Part shown: in pieces, positions 25,837-33,900 of the stretch
How positions within the stretch are numbered: the stretch's first letter is position 1
Layout of the letters: each line of letters opens with the position of its first letter
Assembly (NCBI GenBank): GCA_038890815.1
Contig: JAWAFC010000006.1
Span: 1 to 64,000 of the forward strand
DNA: 64,000 nucleotides
Source: JAWAFC01 sp038890815
Lineage (GTDB): Archaea; Micrarchaeota; Micrarchaeia; Burarchaeales; JACRGF01
Direction: 5' to 3'
Translations under genes and position numbers: made by a program
Notes under the pieces: model-generated
Told to the model about the DNA's origin: nothing
What the model saw: the letters and a program-made list of their open reading frames with translations, nothing else
Databases searched by the model: none

Positions 25837-26100
25837 TCATTCGCCCTCTTTTATTGTTTCAAGCGCGCTGAGGATAGTCCAAATCTGCGTCCTGGCGTGC
25901 GCAGGCATGTTGATGTCCTCGGTCACCTCATCGAGGATATACACGGCCCCGCTCGCGCGCTGGGTGAGCTCTCCATTCCCTGAGAGCTTGGCCTTGGCCT
26001 CGCTCACCGCCTTGCGGATGTTCTTTGGCACGCTCGTGTCGTTTATCAGTATATCCATAAGGGAGATAATCTGGTTTATTTTCTCCTCCTGCGACGGCAT
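25837..26100 (-). CDS. UPF0147 family protein
   Basis: 87 residues from the ATG at 26100 (MPSQEEKINQI). An alternative start at 26115 would lie only 3 bases from the end of the tRNA-Arg gene and adds four non-conserved residues. All-helical; the core DTSVPKNIRKAVSEAKAKL and DEVTEDINMPAHARTQIWTILSALE is characteristic of this archaeal family, whose role is unknown. It is 10 bases upstream of the DP1 gene and just 18 bases downstream of tRNA-Arg, so tRNA processing may release the 5' end of the polymerase message. Confidence 0.9.
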   Translation of the reverse strand: MPSQEEKINQIISLMDILINDTSVPKNIRKAVSEAKAKLSGNGELTQRASGAVYILDEVTEDINMPAHARTQIWTILSALETIKEGE

Positions 26101-26118
26101 GCCATCACCCCACACAAA

Positions 26119-26297
26119 CGGGCCCGAAGGGATTCTCAGACCCTTTCCAAGCGCTTTTCGGGCGCCGAAAAAGGGTTCTTTGAACCCTTGACCGTCAGCT
26201 TTCTCAGCCTCGGGAAATACCGAGGCATAGAAGGCTGCTGCGCTATGTGCCCGCCTTTTTCGGTTCCGAAAAAGGATCCAGGCTGCGCCACGGGCCC
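26119..26297 (-). tRNA. tRNA-Arg (TCT) with three introns
   Basis: The 179-base gene folds as a 77-base tRNA after removing three inserts. Acceptor GGGCCCG pairs with CGGGCCC, discriminator G; U8-G9; D stem GCGC/GCGC; anticodon stem GCAGC/GCTGA (one mismatch at 27-43); loop CTTCTA-A with anticodon TCT at 26229-26231; variable loop CGGTC; T stem AAGGG/CCCTT. Intron 1 (about 31 bases) splits the D loop after GCCTGGA and holds a perfect 10-base hairpin; the flanks GCCTG/CGGGC with 3-base bulges GAT and ACA match a bulge-helix-bulge. Intron 2 (26201-26227) is at the canonical 37/38 site. Intron 3 (about 44 bases) splits the T loop after TTCAA. Confidence 0.85.
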
Positions 26298-26395
26298 ATT
26301 TTGTTTTATTTTATAGACCTCATGCCCGCTATACGCGGGCCTGCTGTAAATAAAATGGCTGCAAGGTTTATTAACTCTTGCGCGGTGGTGTTCCG

Positions 26396-27082
26396 ATGAT
26401 GCAGCCCTCCGAGATAGCAGCGCTGATCGACTACTCGCAACTCAAACCGACCGTCACGCGCCGGGATATTCGGCGGATGTGCGCTCAGGCGCGGCGGTAT
26501 GGCTTTCATGCTGTGTGCGTCAACTCATATTGGGTGAGGGAGTGCGTGAGGCTGCTGGCGGGGAGTGGGGTGAAGGTGGCCGCTACCGTGGGCTATCCGC
26601 TGGGGGCAGCCAGCACGCGGGCGAAGGTTGCCGAGGCCGAGCAGGCCTTCCGCGACGGCGCCGATGAGATAGATGTTGTGATGAACATCGGCGAGATGCT
26701 GAGCGGGAATGAGAGGGAGGTCTTGCGGGATTTGAAGGAGGTTGTGGCGGTTGCACGGAGGAGGCGGAAGTGCGCCAAGGCAATCATCGAAACGGCGTAT
26801 TTGAACAAGAGGCAAAAAATTGCGGCGTGCAGGATCGCGCTGCGCGCGGGCGCCGATTTTGTCAAGACCTCAACGGGCTATGCGCCGATGGGCGCCACCG
26901 TTGAGGATGTCAAACTCATCAGACGGGTTGTCGGAAGGAGGGCAGGGGTAAAAGCGGCAGGGGGGATAAGGAGCCTGCGCCAGCTGCTCGCGCTCGTGGC
27001 TGCGGGCGCGAACAGAATCGGCGCGACCGCCGGGCCCGAGATTGTGGAGGAAGCGAAGAAGCTTCATTCGACCACAAAGTAG
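26396..27082 (+). CDS. deoC: Deoxyribose-phosphate aldolase
   Basis: 228 residues from the first of two ATGs at 26396, after GGTGGTG; the frame extends to a TTG at 26378 but without support. Cleaves 2-deoxyribose 5-phosphate to glyceraldehyde 3-phosphate and acetaldehyde, recycling DNA sugars. Class I aldolase fold with the Schiff-base Lys in ADFVKTSTGY (K157) and the second Lys in VKAAGGIRS (K186); VVMNIG at 94-99 holds the conserved substrate segment. It stands alone and is divergent from tRNA-Arg. Confidence 0.95.
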   Translation: MMQPSEIAALIDYSQLKPTVTRRDIRRMCAQARRYGFHAVCVNSYWVRECVRLLAGSGVKVAATVGYPLGAASTRAKVAEAEQAFRDGADEIDVVMNIGEMLSGNEREVLRDLKEVVAVARRRRKCAKAIIETAYLNKRQKIAACRIALRAGADFVKTSTGYAPMGATVEDVKLIRRVVGRRAGVKAAGGIRSLRQLLALVAAGANRIGATAGPEIVEEAKKLHSTTK

Positions 27083-27112
27083 TTAGAACACAATCAGTGT
27101 GCGCGTCGAGGT

Positions 27113-27520
27113 TCAATGGGAGTGCTCGTGTGCTGCGGAGAGGCGCACTGGATAGGAGTGCTCCTCGATGAAGCCGGCCCGCTTGAGACGGTTAATTTCC
27201 TTGGTGAGCGCTGCTTTTGTGTCAAAAATCTGGGTGAGGCTGAACTCGTATAGAGTTTCCCTGCCGCGGAGCAGGCTCGGGGAAATCTTCACCTCAATAA
27301 TACAACGGATGGCGCGCTCGCATAGCTTTGTGAGAGCGCTCTTGATCTGGCGCGACTCGCCCCCTTCGAACCGCTTTTCGCCTTTCTTGAATTTGCCGTA
27401 CCTGCGGAGCTCGATGAGGCCGCTGAGCTGGAGGGCGCGCAGGCGGGGGATGACAAGAATGCGCAGGTCGCTTGACCAGAACCGATTGCTCTCAGAAAGC
27501 CGCCGTAGCAGAGCGAGCAT
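27113..27520 (-). CDS. Hypothetical protein, possibly winged-helix
   Basis: 135 residues from the ATG at 27520, one base after the secD stop; the frame continues upstream inside secD and is not credible there. Two helix-helix-strand units are visible: LRALQLSGLIELRRYGKF and TKAALTKEINRLKRAGFIEEHSYPV, the latter resembling the recognition helix and wing of a winged helix. The tail HEHSH is His-rich. It is the third gene of the secF-secD operon, but nothing links it directly to export. Not recognised as a family. Confidence 0.6.
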   Translation of the reverse strand: MLALLRRLSESNRFWSSDLRILVIPRLRALQLSGLIELRRYGKFKKGEKRFEGGESRQIKSALTKLCERAIRCIIEVKISPSLLRGRETLYEFSLTQIFDTKAALTKEINRLKRAGFIEEHSYPVRLSAAHEHSH

Positions 27521-27521
27521 T

Positions 27522-29087
27522 TCACTCCTCCTCAGTGCCGAAGATGTGCTCCACGAGAGCGGCATAGGCGGGGCGCGAGATGCCCACGCCCAGCAGATAG
27601 CCGAGCACTGTGGAGGTGGCAAAGCCGACTATTTCAACGAGGCCCGAGAATAGCAGGGGAAGCATGGCGACTGCCGCGATGGTCGCGTTCGTGGTGATTA
27701 TCTGGAATGCTCTGCCGAGCCTGCGCCGCGTGCCCGCCTCGCTCATCTCCTCGCGCTTGAGGATCTCATCGGTTATGACTATCTGGGCATCAACGGAAAC
27801 TCCGAGCGCGGCGATGATGCCGGCCATGGCCGACAGGTCGATGGTACCGATGCTGCCGACAATTGATACGAGAATGGTGAGCTCGGCGATGGAGATAAGT
27901 ATGATGGGGAGGATGATTTTGGGGGCACGATAGCGAACGGAGACGAGGATGACGATGCCAACGAGCGCGGCGAGCGCGCCCACAATGCTGTAGCGCAGGA
28001 ACTCGGCCCCGAGAGGGGCAGGGATGGTTGTGGTTGAGCCCATGATGACGCGCACGGGCAGCGCGCCACCGCTGAGTATGCTGCGCAGCTTCTTCATCTG
28101 CAGCAGCGCATAGGCGCGTTGCTCGTCGAGGGTGATGCCCCGTGAGGGGCCGGAAATCTGGTAGAGCTGGCCCACCACGCCCGAGGCGAGGTTTTTGTTG
28201 AGTCTGGGCGCGGAGAGCAGGCCTACGGCCGGCCATGCCTCCACCTCGATGCCTTGCTCGGTTGTCTGGAATTCCGGGCTCATCTCGGCGCGCGTTTTGT
28301 TTGAGATGACGAAGCCCATGGCGCGGAGCTCGGCGATTATATGGGCAGGGAGCGATTCGCTGACAATGGCTCTTGTCTCATTTGTCCTCGTGAGGTTTGC
28401 GATGCGCGGGCGCATCTCCTCCCAGTCCCCGAGGACAAAAATGGGGATTGTGGTGTTTTCCTTGCGCACCGCCCTCTCGAGCGCCGCGAGCGCGGCTTCC
28501 TCGGCGACGCTCTGGTTGAGCAGGATTTCTCTCTCTATGATGACGATGGCATCGTCGGGCCGATCGAGAAACATGTAGACGGGATAGTCCGCCTTTCCCT
28601 TGGCCGCCGCGGCAAACTTGGCCACGCTTTCCTGCGTGATGGCGAATCCCACCGCCCAGGTGATGCGGTTGCCCTGTATGGTGGGCTCGTCCTGAATGCT
28701 GCCGGGAATGATGTCCTCGCCCGACACGGCAACGCGGCCATCGATGATTCCCTCGAACTTTCCCACTTCCCTGACTATCTTCTCGACTTCGTGGATGAAG
28801 GAGGGGTCGCCCTTGGGAACCTCGACGTAGATTTCGCTCGCACCCACCCCTCTGACAACAACCTGGGCGAGGCCGAACTTGGCCAGGCGCGTCTTGAGCA
28901 CGCCGATAACCTCATCCATTGTCTCGGCATCTACTGGCCTCTCGAGCGTCAGCGGCAGACGTGTGCCTCCCTCAAACTCTATGCCAAAGTGGAGCCCCCT
29001 CCAGGCCACGAGCGATAGGGCCAACAATATGAGTATCACGAGCGCGATGACGCGCCTGTCACCTGCCAGAGAGTGCGTGATGGGCAT
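27522..29087 (-). CDS. secD: Protein-export membrane protein SecD
   Basis: 521 residues. With SecF it uses the proton or ion gradient to help move proteins through the SecYEG channel. First transmembrane helix at about 12-30, then HFGIEFEGGTRLPL (the conserved D1-type motif), a large extracytoplasmic domain to about 340, and five C-terminal helices including IDLSAMAGIIAALGVSVDAQIVITDEI, the RND-family signature with the conserved Asp. It starts directly at the secF stop. The archaeal gene order secF-secD is kept. Confidence 0.95.
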   Translation of the reverse strand: MPITHSLAGDRRVIALVILILLALSLVAWRGLHFGIEFEGGTRLPLTLERPVDAETMDEVIGVLKTRLAKFGLAQVVVRGVGASEIYVEVPKGDPSFIHEVEKIVREVGKFEGIIDGRVAVSGEDIIPGSIQDEPTIQGNRITWAVGFAITQESVAKFAAAAKGKADYPVYMFLDRPDDAIVIIEREILLNQSVAEEAALAALERAVRKENTTIPIFVLGDWEEMRPRIANLTRTNETRAIVSESLPAHIIAELRAMGFVISNKTRAEMSPEFQTTEQGIEVEAWPAVGLLSAPRLNKNLASGVVGQLYQISGPSRGITLDEQRAYALLQMKKLRSILSGGALPVRVIMGSTTTIPAPLGAEFLRYSIVGALAALVGIVILVSVRYRAPKIILPIILISIAELTILVSIVGSIGTIDLSAMAGIIAALGVSVDAQIVITDEILKREEMSEAGTRRRLGRAFQIITTNATIAAVAMLPLLFSGLVEIVGFATSTVLGYLLGVGISRPAYAALVEHIFGTEEE

Positions 29088-30242
29088 TCACATCCCTCTG
29101 CTCTCGAGGTACCACAGGATGATGACCGCATTGAGGCCCCAGGTCGCCACGAGGTCGCCCAGCAGGCCTGCGATGGCCACCGAGGCGATCTGATAATAGG
29201 TGGGGATGTGGGTGAGCAGCGCGAGCGCGAGCAGCACGCTGAAAGCCACGAGGGCGGCGAGCGACATGGTGGCGCCCGTTTTCATTGTCTCGTAGGCGCG
29301 CTGGCGGGGCGTGCCCTCAGTGCGCTTGAGCGTACGCATGGTGAGCAGGACATCGGTGTCGAGCGAGAAGCCTATGAGCATGAGCAGGGCAGCGAAGGAA
29401 GGCAGGGTGAGCGGGATGCCGAACGCGCCCATCGCCCCCAGCGCTATGACGATGTCGCTCGCAGCGCCAGTCAACACGGCGAGGGAGGGAATGAAGGTGC
29501 GGAAGACGAGGAAGACGACGACAGCGCTGAGCAGCGCCGAGAAGAGCACTACGGTGACGGCCTTCTGAAGGAAGAACTCGCTGAGCGTGGGCGAGACATC
29601 CTTGAAGCTCAGCGAGGAGTAGGTGAGGCTTGAGCCGATGGCGGCCAGCAGGCGGTTTCTGTAGGCCTCCTTAGCCCGGGAGAAGGATGCATCGACAAGC
29701 TCTTTGTATTCCTTTGAGGAAGGAGCGGGCGGCCTCGGAATTGGGCCAAGGAGGGCCTCGCTTGCCGACAGGATGCGCTCGCCCACTGCGAGAAACTGTG
29801 TTCTGGCGGCCTCCGCCTTAGCCCTGGCAGACTCAAGCGAGCTCTGGATGTTTGGGGGCGCGTTCGGCTGTCTCAGCGCGTTCTCCCAGCTCGTGAGCTC
29901 GTATTCGGCGCGCGTGAGCTCATCGTATTTGTGGTAAAATTCCTTCACGGCGCGCTCGGCCTCGGCGAGCGAGGGCTCCTGAGGCACGCTTACCTCGACG
30001 ACTGTACCCAGCGGGTTCTGGAAGAGCGCAACGCTCACCTCGCGCACGCCCGCCTGGGAAAGCGCGCGCTCGAGCGCGGCGGCATCCACCGAGCCGTTAG
30101 CCTGAATGGTGATGAGGATGCCCCCTCTGAGCTCGATGCCCTGAGGAATACGCGGAATGAAAAATGCGGCTATGAGAAGGAGAAAAATGGGGGCGAGGAC
30201 GAGGCGCCTGTAATCGCCCGCATAAATGTTCGGCAACTGCAT
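29088..30242 (-). CDS. secF: Protein-export membrane protein SecF
   Basis: 384 residues. Partner of SecD. Helix 1 at about 15-30 is followed by IPQGIELRGGILITI, a loop domain, and five helices containing GAFGIPLTLPSFAALLMLIGFSLDTDVLL, the RND motif. Most archaeal SecF proteins are nearer 290 residues; the extra length is a helical, Ala/Glu-rich insertion at about residues 95-190 in the extracytoplasmic loop. Begins the operon with secD and the 135-residue gene. Confidence 0.93.
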   Translation of the reverse strand: MQLPNIYAGDYRRLVLAPIFLLLIAAFFIPRIPQGIELRGGILITIQANGSVDAAALERALSQAGVREVSVALFQNPLGTVVEVSVPQEPSLAEAERAVKEFYHKYDELTRAEYELTSWENALRQPNAPPNIQSSLESARAKAEAARTQFLAVGERILSASEALLGPIPRPPAPSSKEYKELVDASFSRAKEAYRNRLLAAIGSSLTYSSLSFKDVSPTLSEFFLQKAVTVVLFSALLSAVVVFLVFRTFIPSLAVLTGAASDIVIALGAMGAFGIPLTLPSFAALLMLIGFSLDTDVLLTMRTLKRTEGTPRQRAYETMKTGATMSLAALVAFSVLLALALLTHIPTYYQIASVAIAGLLGDLVATWGLNAVIILWYLESRGM

Positions 30243-30268
30243 GCGAAAGATAAGGAAGGAAAAGTATT

Positions 30269-30547
30269 TTAGTAGTGGGCGATGGCGCTGTCACCCACTA
30301 TTTTGTGGAAAAGATGCTCCCTGAGCAGCCTGACCTCGTGGGAGAGGGGCTCGATGCGCCGCCTCTCGGCCTCCCTGCCAAGGGCGTTGAGCTCCACCTC
30401 GATCTGCTCCAGCTCAATTTTCTTGTTTGTTCTCGAAGCTCTTGCTCTCAGGAGGAGGAGTTTGGAATACAGCCGCCTGAAATCGGCCGGGGTGCGCGTG
30501 CGGGAAAGGCTATGCCCTGCGGTGTAGAGTGTCCTACGCCTTGCCAT
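30269..30547 (-). CDS. Small helical basic protein
   Basis: 92 residues. MARRRTLYTAGHSLSRTRTP starts a basic tail, followed by two long amphipathic helices (ADFRRLYSKLLLLRARASRTNKKIELEQIEVELNAL split by no proline). It could be a nucleic-acid-associated helical hairpin. An SD-like GGAGGTG precedes the ATG on the minus strand (30550-30556), which supports translation. It lies 26 bases upstream of secF on the same strand. No family recognised. Confidence 0.6.
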   Translation of the reverse strand: MARRRTLYTAGHSLSRTRTPADFRRLYSKLLLLRARASRTNKKIELEQIEVELNALGREAERRRIEPLSHEVRLLREHLFHKIVGDSAIAHY

Positions 30548-30669
30548 ACAACACCTCCAGAATGAGATAAGAGCTTATAGCTCAGGTTGTATAAAAGGCT
30601 TGCGGTAGCTTGCAAAGATATAAATACTGCCACCAATATAAAAGATAACTGCTTCTGCCACGTGATCAA
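30548..30669. promoter_or_regulatory. Divergent promoter region
   Basis: The 122 bases between the 92-residue gene and the HEAT-repeat gene contain several TATA-like boxes (TATAAAAGG near 30590, GATATAAATA near 30618 and AATATAAAAG near 30636) and a direct repeat of GCTTGC. I see no gene. Confidence 0.4.
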
Positions 30670-31560
30670 TTGAGGAGCGAGATCCCAAAGCCTTCGGCAA
30701 TTCTCTCCACAAAAATTGTGTATGCGCCCCTGAGGAGCTTTTACTCCAGCAGGATAGTGCGTAGGCTGCTCACCACAAGGGTTGGACAGAGGGTGCTGGG
30801 GCGGGGCGAAGAGCTGATAGAGTTTTATGGGCTTCTTCGACAACTGAAGTACGGGGAGGCCTGGACTGCGAGAGGGGCGGCACACGCGCTTGCCATCCAT
30901 CACAGAGGCTTCCGGTCTTTCCGCCCGTTAGTCGAAACGCTGACGGATGTCAGTAGGCCTGCATTGGTTAGGGCGGATGCCGCGCTGGCGCTGGCCAAAC
31001 TCTGTGGGAATGCGCCCGAGCACATAGCCAGCGCGGGCGAGGCTAGCCTGATTGAGGCGCTCAAGCGCGAGAGCGATGGGGATGTTCGGATCAGCGCGTT
31101 GAAAGGCCTCGGAGAATTCAAGAGCGAGGGGGCAGCGCGTGCGCTGCTCCTGGCGCTCAAAAGGGGGTGGCGCGAAAGCCTCTATGCTGCTGAGGCGCTG
31201 GGAAGAATGGCGCTAGCTCTCCGGGAAAAACCTAACGAGGAGGACAAAAAAACGCTCAGGCTTTTGGAGGATGAAGCCCATCCCGCGCTGCTGGAGGTCC
31301 TGAGCAGCCATGAGAATGTTTTTGCCAGGACACATGCTGCAAATGCGCTCATAAACATCGGGAAACGGCTTAGAGAAAACGAAGAAAAACGCTTGATCGA
31401 GGTGTTTGAAAAAGAAGGAAACGCGCGTGTGAGAGATGCCGTGGTGGATGTGATGGCAGCGCTTGGCGGGCGCGCCTCGCTTGAGGTTTTGGAGCGCTAT
31501 GCAACTGTGGACAAGCATGTGGAATGGGCGGTGCAAGCAATCAGAGCAAGGATGGAATGA
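30670..31560 (+). CDS. HEAT-repeat protein
   Basis: 296 residues from a TTG; an in-frame GTG at 30718 is the alternative start. Residues about 65-290 consist of five to six HEAT/PBS-lyase-type helical repeats with the recurring pattern RADAALALAKL, RISALKGLGEF, ARTHAANALINIG and VRDAVVDVMAALG. Such arrays form protein-binding superhelices. No catalytic motif. It is followed after 39 bases by the 766-residue gene on the same strand; each gene appears to have its own TATA box, but the three genes to 34940 probably act together. Confidence 0.8.
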   Translation: MRSEIPKPSAILSTKIVYAPLRSFYSSRIVRRLLTTRVGQRVLGRGEELIEFYGLLRQLKYGEAWTARGAAHALAIHHRGFRSFRPLVETLTDVSRPALVRADAALALAKLCGNAPEHIASAGEASLIEALKRESDGDVRISALKGLGEFKSEGAARALLLALKRGWRESLYAAEALGRMALALREKPNEEDKKTLRLLEDEAHPALLEVLSSHENVFARTHAANALINIGKRLRENEEKRLIEVFEKEGNARVRDAVVDVMAALGGRASLEVLERYATVDKHVEWAVQAIRARME

Positions 31561-31599
31561 ATACCTTTTTATTTTAGAAAACCATAATACAATAGGTTG

Positions 31600-33900
31600 A
31601 TGAAGCCTATTCAGCTTCTTGAGCAGCGGGCAAGAAAGAATGCTGCCATAGAGCAGGCCAACAGACTCACTGTGGTCAGGGCCATAGCCAACAAGCTGCA
31701 CTCTGGCCAATTTGTCAAACCGGGCGTGACCCTATCGTGGAAAATAGAGTTCATCCCCAAAGAGGGAAAGAAAGTGTTTTCCCCGCTCGTCGATGACCTG
31801 GCAAGGCTCAGGCGCGACAAGGGCGTTGTGATGTATGGGGTGAAGGATACCTCATCGATCGCAGAAAAGAAAAAGAGATTGGTGCACGGCACGTATGCCA
31901 GAAAACCGGCCGAAACCGTCGATGAAAATACACTGCAGAACATAAAGGAGGCTGCTGAGAAGTTCGGGTTGAAGGAGGTCATAGAGCTGTTTAATGAGCT
32001 TAGAGAAAAGGACAATATTGCCAATGAGCTCTTCAAATCTGCAGCTAATCTCAGGAGAGCTCCAGAAAAAGAAGTAGAAGCATTGCTCAACAACATAAGA
32101 GAGTTGGTTAAGGAGGCGGCGCCGGAAGACAGGCGGATAGACCACGCCTGGTTTGCAAGCAGAGTTTTGGAGTTCACTGAGCGCAAGTGGCCTATGACGA
32201 GGGATGAGGCGGCGGCCATGGTGGAAGGGCTCGATGAGGCAAAGCTGAAGAGGCTTGACCAGTTCGTGGGCGAATACATTAAGGTTGAGAAGAAAAATCT
32301 TCTCAGAGGAAGTCTTGAGTACAGCCTATACGAGAGGTTCCTGGAGCTTATCCACACGCTCATGCTCGTGAGAGAAAGCTCGGGCGAGGAAAGCGTGCTG
32401 GATTTCCATGGAGAACTGTCCGCGCTGGATGGCATTATCGACAGCATAGAGAAAAAGAGCAGGGCGCTGAAAGCGCGCTTCGGAGAGAACTGCCTGAAAG
32501 AAAAGTTCCTCCTGTTGTGTGAGCTCGCGCGCCTGAGATCCGACCTCCTGGAGTCTGTGAAAAATTTCGCCGATAAGTGTTGTAAGAAAAAGCCGCAAGG
32601 ATATGAGCACATCCTTTATGCGCTTAGTGGCCTGTTCTTTGATTTCACGGCCACCTCTCCAAAAGAAGCAGAGCTGTGGGAGGGATTTCTCAAAGCGTTC
32701 AAAAACGAGCTGAGCAGAAAACAGAGAAAAAATATCGGGAAATATATAAAGCATCTCAAAAATATACAGGAGCTGCCGGAGGCGGCGGCCATTGAAAGCG
32801 AGCAGAAAAGACTGCTCGATGCAAAAAAAACGGAGAGAGCCAATAAGGAGTGGAAGCTGCTTGAGAGCATCAAAGAGCTCGCGCTTGTAGCGCCTGTTGA
32901 GGGTGAGATTCTACTCAGAGCCTACCTGGAGATAAAGTCGCATGTGAGATACAAGCTTGGCGACTGGCTCTATGCGCCCGAGGCCTATTTCACACCCGAG
33001 AAGATTGCCGAAGTCATACTAAGGATGATACATGAGATGAAAGGAGGGGGCACAGAATATAGTGTGTGTGGCGAGCCTCTTACCAAATACGAAAAACGTG
33101 TGAGTGAGCAGTATAAGAAACTGCTCGAAAAAAACGAGAAGATATACGCGCTGTGCGAGAAGATACCCGCCTCCTCTGGTAGAACTATCGCTGATGCGCT
33201 CGACAAAGCTGCGGATAGCATCGGCTATGTGCCAGAAAACATATTTGATGCGATGTATGATGCGGGAAGCGTGGATGACCTGCTCAAGAGGGGGGCGCGC
33301 GATGCCAAAGTGGTGTTTGAATACTCGGAAAGGGTGGAGAACGGCAAGCGCATCATCTCGCTTTGTGCGAATGGCTTGAGAGAGCCTATTGAGGTGGAGC
33401 TCACCCCTGTGAAGTTCGCGCATGAATTCGAGAAAAGTGCAGGAATCAGGGAGGCGGTGATAGGTAAGAGACTAAATGTCGTGCTCGCAGCGCTCAAAGC
33501 TGAGGAAGCTGCCAAGCGCCCGGAGGGCGAAAAAAAGAACACCTACGCGCTGCTGGCATACTACGTATACAACCATCTCGAGGAGATTTTTAACTCGGAG
33601 AAAGAGGTGAGGGATCCAACCACCGATCTGTTTTTGGTCGCCTGCTCGGCCCAGAGGGAACTCAATGGCATAACCACGCGATTTGGCGAAACACCACCAA
33701 AATTCATGGGGGAAAACGAGCTCGAGAAAAACCTCAGGCAGAAGCTCGGGGAAGACTTTGAAAAAATGAAAAATAGGGTCGGGTTCTACCTTGATGCTGA
33801 GCGTATCATGGCCATGCTCGATGAAATACACATCAGACAGAAAGAGATTATAGTCAAGGAGCTAGCATGGCTCAAAGAATTAGCAGAGGTGAATGAATGA
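31600..33900 (+). CDS. Large helical protein of unknown function
   Basis: 766 residues from the ATG at 31600. A TATA-like TTTTTATTTT at 31566-31575 lies about 28 bases upstream, so it is probably leaderless. The protein is almost entirely helical and charged, without membrane segments, signal peptide or a motif I recognise. The N-terminal ARKNAAIEQANRLTVVRAIANKL resembles the start of the next gene's product (IRKRACEQANAKMRP), which hints at a shared interaction element. Its stop overlaps the next ATG by 4 bases (ATGA). Composition and length suggest a scaffold or regulator; no function can be assigned. Confidence 0.7.
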   Translation: MKPIQLLEQRARKNAAIEQANRLTVVRAIANKLHSGQFVKPGVTLSWKIEFIPKEGKKVFSPLVDDLARLRRDKGVVMYGVKDTSSIAEKKKRLVHGTYARKPAETVDENTLQNIKEAAEKFGLKEVIELFNELREKDNIANELFKSAANLRRAPEKEVEALLNNIRELVKEAAPEDRRIDHAWFASRVLEFTERKWPMTRDEAAAMVEGLDEAKLKRLDQFVGEYIKVEKKNLLRGSLEYSLYERFLELIHTLMLVRESSGEESVLDFHGELSALDGIIDSIEKKSRALKARFGENCLKEKFLLLCELARLRSDLLESVKNFADKCCKKKPQGYEHILYALSGLFFDFTATSPKEAELWEGFLKAFKNELSRKQRKNIGKYIKHLKNIQELPEAAAIESEQKRLLDAKKTERANKEWKLLESIKELALVAPVEGEILLRAYLEIKSHVRYKLGDWLYAPEAYFTPEKIAEVILRMIHEMKGGGTEYSVCGEPLTKYEKRVSEQYKKLLEKNEKIYALCEKIPASSGRTIADALDKAADSIGYVPENIFDAMYDAGSVDDLLKRGARDAKVVFEYSERVENGKRIISLCANGLREPIEVELTPVKFAHEFEKSAGIREAVIGKRLNVVLAALKAEEAAKRPEGEKKNTYALLAYYVYNHLEEIFNSEKEVRDPTTDLFLVACSAQRELNGITTRFGETPPKFMGENELEKNLRQKLGEDFEKMKNRVGFYLDAERIMAMLDEIHIRQKEIIVKELAWLKELAEVNE

